A stretch of DNA of 64,000 nt from Mangifera indica (Eukaryota; Streptophyta; Magnoliopsida; Sapindales; Anacardiaceae). The DNA lies in NCBI RefSeq assembly GCF_011075055.1, contig NW_025401134.1, positions 175,366 to 239,365 on the forward strand, read 5' to 3'. The position numbers and the translations under genes were made by a program. Shown here piece after piece: positions 59,208 through 64,000 of the stretch (position 1 is its first letter; each line of letters opens with the position of its first letter). The notes below the pieces were generated by a model. That model ran no database searches. It was not told the DNA's origin and saw only the letters and a list, made by a program, of their open reading frames with translations.

Positions 59208-60362
59208 ATGTCCCATAAAAGAACTTCATCCTCATCCTCATCCTCCTCACCTCCTCATCCTTGGGAATTTGCCCACATGACATTAAAAGAAGAGGTCAAA
59301 GGAGAACTTAAGGCCATTAAGGACCAAATGAATCAAATGATCCAAATGATAAGAGACTTGACCCTCACTCAAAGTCGAGCACCCTTATCACAGCCCTAAA
59401 CTTCAACACAAAGCCAAATACCCCCTCCTCCACCTCACCCAACCCAACTACATCAACCAAGAAGACATATTAGACCTTCCCCTCCTCTTCCTAGACATCA
59501 TAGGGAGGAATTGATGCTTCATGATTATTCAAGTGAGGAAGAACAAGAGAGGCCACCTAGGAGAGAAAAGGATGATAATAGGGGTTTAAGGATTGAAATT
59601 CTGGAATTCGAAGGGAGCATGAGTCCGGATGATTTTGTTGATTGGTTACATGCTATTGAGAGAGTTTTTGAATATAAAGGCTATTCGGATGAGAAGAAAT
59701 GTAAACTTGCCATCTTGAAATTCAAGGATTATGCATCCTTGTGGTGGGAAAATCTTAAGAAGCAAAGGGAAAGGGATGGTAAAGAGAGAGTGAGATCTTT
59801 AGAGAAACTAAAGAAGCTTATGAAGAGAAGATTCATTCCAGACAACCATAAACAAGATCTTTATCTCAAGCTACACACCCTTAAACAAGGAAGTGATAGA
59901 GTAGAGCATTACATAAGGGAGTTTGAGAAGCTATTAATGAGAAGTGAGCTGCCGGAAGTGAAAGAGCAAACTATTGCAAGATTCATTGGTGGTTTAAACC
60001 AAGACATTGCTCATATGGTAGAATTACAACCATATTGCACCTTTGAAGATGTTTGTAAGTTGGCTATTAAGTGGAGAAGCAAAAGAAGGCCATGAAGTCT
60101 ACTGTTGCCAAGCCATTTACCAAGGGGACTTCATTCTACAAAAGTCCTCCTTTTAACAAGGGAACCACCTTTCAAAAGGGTTCCCCATCCGACTATAAGG
60201 CTATCGAAATCACTTCCAAGGAGAAAGGGAAAGAAAAGGTGGTAGAACCTAGCAAGAACAAACCAATTATGGGAAGACTTGATCTCTCCAATAAAAAAGT
60301 GCTTCAAATGCCAAGGCTATGGACACTTCCAAGCCGAATGCCCAAATAGAAGAACTTTGTCA
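59208..60362 (+). pseudogene. Gypsy gag with one stop and two frameshifts
   Basis: Starts at MSHKRTSS (59208) with a serine run. A single in-frame TAA at 59397-59399 interrupts it, and the same frame resumes through a Pro-rich stretch to the retrotransposon gag domain. That domain (about 59600-60060) has EFEGSMSPDDFVDWLHAIE, YASLWWENLKKQR and IREFEKLLMRSELPE. A one-base loss near 60070 shifts the frame. A second indel in the A-run near 60295 restores it before the zinc knuckle CFKCQGYGHFQAEC (60300-60341). Confidence 0.85.
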
Positions 60363-60549
60363 TTGATGAAGATTCAAGCTATTAAAGATCTCTTCAAGAA
60401 GATGAAGAAAATGTAGATTATGACCATGAAGATGGAGCTACAGAAGAAGAAGAAGAGGAGGTCATGCAAAGGGCTGATGAAAGAGAGATGTTAGTGATTA
60501 AAAAAGCATTGCATTCCAAGTCCTTTCCACATGAGGAACAAAGGCTCTA

Positions 60550-60961
60550 AATTTTCCAATCAAAATGCACCATTGGAGGCAAGGTGTGTTCTTTGATTAT
60601 AGATAGTGGAAGTTATGCAAATGTGGCTTTATCTACATTAGTGGAGAAACTTTGATTGTCTACCATACCTCATCCTCAACCATATAAGCTCCAATGGTTG
60701 AGCAATGGGACCAGCCTCCAAGTAGCCAAACAAGTACTTGTTTCCTTCTCCATTGGCAAGCATTACCAAGATGAGATTGTGTGTGATGTAGTTCCCATGG
60801 ATGCATGCCATTTGTTGCTAGGGAGACCTTGGCAATTTGATAGAGAAGTAACTCATAATGGTAAAAAGAACACTTATTCCTTCAAATTCAAGGGGAAGAC
60901 CATTACTTTGCTACCTCTTAGTCCCCAAGAAGCTAACAAGGCTATCAAAGGGAAAAGCTAA
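60550..60961 (+). pseudogene. Gypsy aspartic protease region
   Basis: The active-site motif IIDSGSYANVAL is at about 60596-60631. It is followed by TGA at 60653-60655 in the same frame, then the C-terminal half of the domain (WLSNGTSLQVAKQV, DVVPMDACHLLLGRPWQFD). The LLGRPW motif is typical of plant Gypsy proteases. Confidence 0.85.
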
Positions 60962-61191
60962 AGGGAGAGTATGTATATGAATGGGCAGCAAGTAGAAAGG
61001 CTCTTTTGAGTTTGTAACCTTCTTTCCATTACTTATACTTGAAGGGGAGCTCAAACATGAGAAGAAAGAAGCCCATACCTTAGTTCAATCTCTCTTGGCT
61101 GAATTTGAAGATGTGTTCCCACTAGAGCTTCCATCCAGCCTCCCTCCTATAAGAGGCATTAAGAATCAATTGACTTGGTTCCGGTGCACCA

Positions 61192-61900
61192 TTGCCTAAT
61201 AAGCCAGCCTATAGATGCAATCCCATGGAGACTAAAGAGTTGCAAAGGAAAATGGAAGAATTGATTGAAAAAGGCTTTGTAAAGCCTAGCATGAGTCCAT
61301 GTTCCATTCCAGCCCTATTTGTTCCTAAGAAAGATGGCTCATATAGGATGTGTGTGGATAGTAGAGCCATTAACAATATAACCATCAAGTATAGGTATCC
61401 CATCCCTAGACTTGATGACATGCTTGATGAGTTACATGGTGCTTGTGTCCTTCTCCAAAATTGATCTAAGGAGTGGCTACCATCAAATAAGGATGAAAGA
61501 AGGAGATGAATGGAAGACAGCCTTCAAGACTAAGGGAGGCTTATATGAATGGTTGGTTATGCCCTTTGGCCTTTCAAATGCTCCAAACACTTTCATGAGG
61601 CTTATAAATGAGGTACTCAAACCTTACATTGGTGCATTTGTTGTTGTTTATTTTGATGACATATTAGTATATAGCAAAACTCTTGATGATCATGTCTTGC
61701 ATTTGAGAAGTGTTTTTGATGTGTTGAGGAAAAATAAGTTATATGCAAAAGAAGAGAAGTATGAATTCTTTGTAGACCAAGTTGTGTTCCTTGGATATGT
61801 AGTTTCTAAGGATGGCATTCAAGTAGATCAATCCAAGGTAGATGCCATTAAAACTGGCCCCAACCAAAGACTCTCACTGAAGTTAGGAGCTTCCACGACC
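61192..61900 (+). pseudogene. Gypsy reverse transcriptase, two frameshifts
   Basis: The first frame (61192-61464) covers [20 protein letters not shown] and [20 protein letters not shown]. The frame shifts near 61430. The second covers [33 protein letters not shown] and the catalytic YFDD (61649-61660), then [11 protein letters not shown]. It is lost again near 61860, in the connection region before RNase H. Confidence 0.9.
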
Positions 61901-61923
61901 TTGCTTCTTTTTATAGGCGTTTT

Positions 61924-62583
61924 GTGCCTAATTTTAGCACTCTCATGGCTCCCATCACTGAATGTATGAAGAAAAATGGGTTTGAATGGTCCACGACAGC
62001 CTCCAAAGCATTTGAAGAGGTTAAAAGGAAGTTATGTGAAACCCCCATACTTGCTCTACCTGATTTTGATAAGGTATTTGAAGTGGAATGTGATGCAAGT
62101 GGAGTTGGCATTGGGGCAGTCTTAACTCAAGCCAAAAGGCCCATTGCTTACTTTAGTGAGAAGCTCAATGAGTCCAAGAGAAGATACTCCACCTATGACA
62201 AAGAATTCTATGCAATTGTTAGAGCCTTTGATCATTGGAGTCATTACCTAAGGCCTAAACAATTTGTGCTTCATTCCGATCACCAAGCCTTGAAGTTTCT
62301 TAGTAGCCAACATAAGATAAGTTCAAGGCATGCTAAATGGGTGGAATTCCTTCAGTCTTTCTCCTTTGTTTCAACATATAAACAAGGTTCTTCCAATGTA
62401 GTTGTCGATGCTCTTTCAAGAAGGCATTACTTGTTATCCATTCTTAATGCAAGAGTTCTAGGTTTCCAACTTATGAGACAATATTACAATAAAGATGATG
62501 AGCTTTGGGAGATCATGAAGAAGTGTTCTAGAGGGCATATGAAGACTATTCTGTCCATGATGGTTTCTTTTCAAAAGAGCTAA
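61924..62583 (+). pseudogene. Gypsy RT connection and RNase H
   Basis: An open segment of 219 codons includes FEVECDASGVGIGAVLTQ (first catalytic Asp), YSTYDKEFYAIVRAFDHW (catalytic Glu), FVLHSDHQALKFL (catalytic Asp) and SNVVVDALSRR, the usual end of the domain. It ends at a TAA at 62581-62583 before the integrase. Confidence 0.88.
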
Positions 62584-62589
62584 ATTATG

Positions 62590-63655
62590 CATCCCTAAGA
62601 GCTCTTTTAGGGAACTTCTCATTAGGGAGACACATGGTGGTGGAGTAGCAGGTCATTTTGGCATAAATAAGACCTTAGACATGCTTAAAGAGCATTTCTA
62701 TTAGCCTAAGATGGTGAGTGACGTCCAAGCCATTATTGCAAGGTGTGGCACATGTCAAAGATCCAAGTCTCATTTCAAACCCTACCTTACATACCTTTAC
62801 CTATTCGGAGCAGCCATAGGAGGATCTTAGCATGGATTTTATTGTGGCTCTTCCAAGAACTCAAAGGGAAAGAATGTAATAATGGTGGTAGTAGATAGAT
62901 TCTCTAAAATGGCCCACTTCATCCCTTGTTCCAAGACTGAAGATGCTAGCAAGGTGGCTGAATTGTTCTTCAAGGAAGTGGTAAAGCTACATGGAATTCC
63001 AAGAACCATAGTATTCGGATCAAGACACCAAGTTCTTGAGCCACTTTTGGAGGACATTATGGAGCAAAATGGGAACCAAGCTCATGTTTAGCACCTCTCA
63101 TCACCCTCAAACCAATGGTCAAATCGAAGTAACTAATAGGACTTTGGGAACAATCTTGAGGACTTTGGTTAACAAACACTTAAGGATTAGGACTTGAAGA
63201 TTGCTCAAGCGGAATTTTCCTACAATAGAAGTCCAAGCGCAACAATCGATCACTCTCCGTTTGAGGTAGTCTATGGCCTAAATCCCTTAACTCCTTGGAT
63301 CTAACTTCCTTACCTCTTGATGTGCAAGTTCACAAGGATGCCAAGAGAAAGCTACTGTCATGAAGAAGCTCATGAAACCATCAAATGTCAAATCATGAAG
63401 GCCAATGAAGATCACAAGAGGAAGATCAACAAGCATAGAAGCCATCCATTTTCAAACCGGTATATAAAAGAGAGATTTCCAAGCAAAAAGAGGAGTAAGC
63501 AAGCTCCAAGGGCTGATGGACCATTTGAAATGCTTGAGAGGGTGAATGATAATGCATACAAGGTGAATCTTCCGGATGAAATGGAGAAGTCTCGACCACC
63601 TTCAACATTGGAGATCTTTCGCCATACATGGAGGATAGCCACCTTGAGGACTTAA
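62590..63655 (+). pseudogene. Gypsy integrase, badly broken
   Basis: Pieces in changing frames include the H2C2 zinc region (HGGGVAGHFGINKTL ... CGTCQRSKSH, about 62630-62775), [26 protein letters not shown] (62885), [16 protein letters not shown] (63100) and a C-terminal segment ADGPFEMLERVNDNAYKVNLP (about 63510-63570). No chromodomain is visible. Confidence 0.85.
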
Positions 63656-63681
63656 GGGCAAGTCCATCCAACCCGGTGGGA

Positions 63682-64000
63682 TGATGTATTTTTGGCTACC
63701 TCTTCAACCCTAGCTTCCAAGTCCTCTATCAAATCTCCATTTGGCTCAAGCCACCATTGAGAATGAAGAATTAGCTCCATGCAAGCCTAAAGATTCATTG
63801 CTTTTTCCACCTTGGCCCAACTTTACTTTGGTGCAATCTCATTACTTGCATCCAAGACCTTAATGAAATGGAAACTTAAATGAGTCCAAGAAGCCACTAC
63901 AAGCCCAAGTAGATGAGGCAGCCCTCCATCACATAAATGGAGCCTAAGATGCCATGAAGCCCATTTATTGGATTACAACTAAAAGAGAAGCAAGTAACTT
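63682..64000 (+). repeat. Gypsy 3' LTR, cut by the window end
   Basis: It begins TGATGTATTTTTGGCTACC right after a purine-rich GGTGGGA and parallels 58013 onward. Only about the first third of the LTR is inside the window. Confidence 0.88.

Larger units (their letters stand above)
58013..64000 (+). mobile_element. Ty3/Gypsy retrotransposon, decayed, 3' end beyond window
   Basis: A 5' LTR (58013-58995), primer site, gag, protease, RT, RNase H, integrase and the start of the 3' LTR (63682) occur in Gypsy order on the plus strand. Over the shared ~320 bases the LTRs differ by roughly 5 percent by eye. Multiple stops and frameshifts show that it cannot encode a full polyprotein. Confidence 0.9.

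Overview
The window looks like nuclear DNA of a flowering plant, most likely a eudicot. It is strongly AT-rich, genes are interrupted by short introns with GT/AG borders, and it carries plant-only gene families (NAC, DCD) and plant retrotransposon lineages with tRNA-Met type primer sites. I cannot name the species.

The window has two parts. About 1-24 kb is gene-bearing DNA with few genes and many small repeats. It holds two host genes, both on the minus strand. The first is a DCD-domain gene (exons 9193-8267) whose C-terminal exons I cannot find. The second is a six-exon NAC transcription factor gene (21569-17700) of the NAC028/NAC045/NAC086 type. Its exon structure is intact, but an in-frame TAG at 18671-18669 would cut the 625-codon frame after residue 375. 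Around and inside these genes lie fold-back DNA elements that begin GGCCAAA and carry 9-10 bp target duplications, as Mutator-like elements do: 4662-5489, 13487-14280, and 20477-21031 inside NAC intron 1. There are also a 3 x 209 bp tandem array, a diverged duplicated block, small palindromic MITEs, a TRIM-like repeat split by a solo Copia LTR, and several (AT)n tracts.

About 24-64 kb is a nest of retrotransposons. Its centrepiece is a structurally complete 10.6 kb Copia element of SIRE/Maximus type on the minus strand (39473-50106). It has ~1.44 kb LTRs, a 5 bp target duplication (acctt), a primer site, a polypurine tract, a broken gag, a frameshifted pol and an extra intact ORF of about 433 codons between pol and the 3' LTR. 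It sits inside the gag region of an older Copia copy. Around it are decayed pieces of a second Copia family with 1.65-1.8 kb LTRs (copies near 15.2-17.0, 28.6-30.2, 37.5-38.8 and, in opposite orientation, 52.8-54.6 kb), another Copia 3' half (31-34.3 kb), a Gypsy gag plus LTR (34.3-37.4 kb), and a CACTA-like terminus (24.8-25.2 kb). At the right end a Ty3/Gypsy element (58013 to beyond 64000, plus strand), with many frameshifts, has inserted into the reverse transcriptase of the plus-strand Copia copy.

Only the NAC and DCD genes are host genes I can support. The rest of the coding-like sequence belongs to transposable elements. Splice sites, LTR borders and target duplications were read directly by eye; family names come from motif recognition, without database searches.
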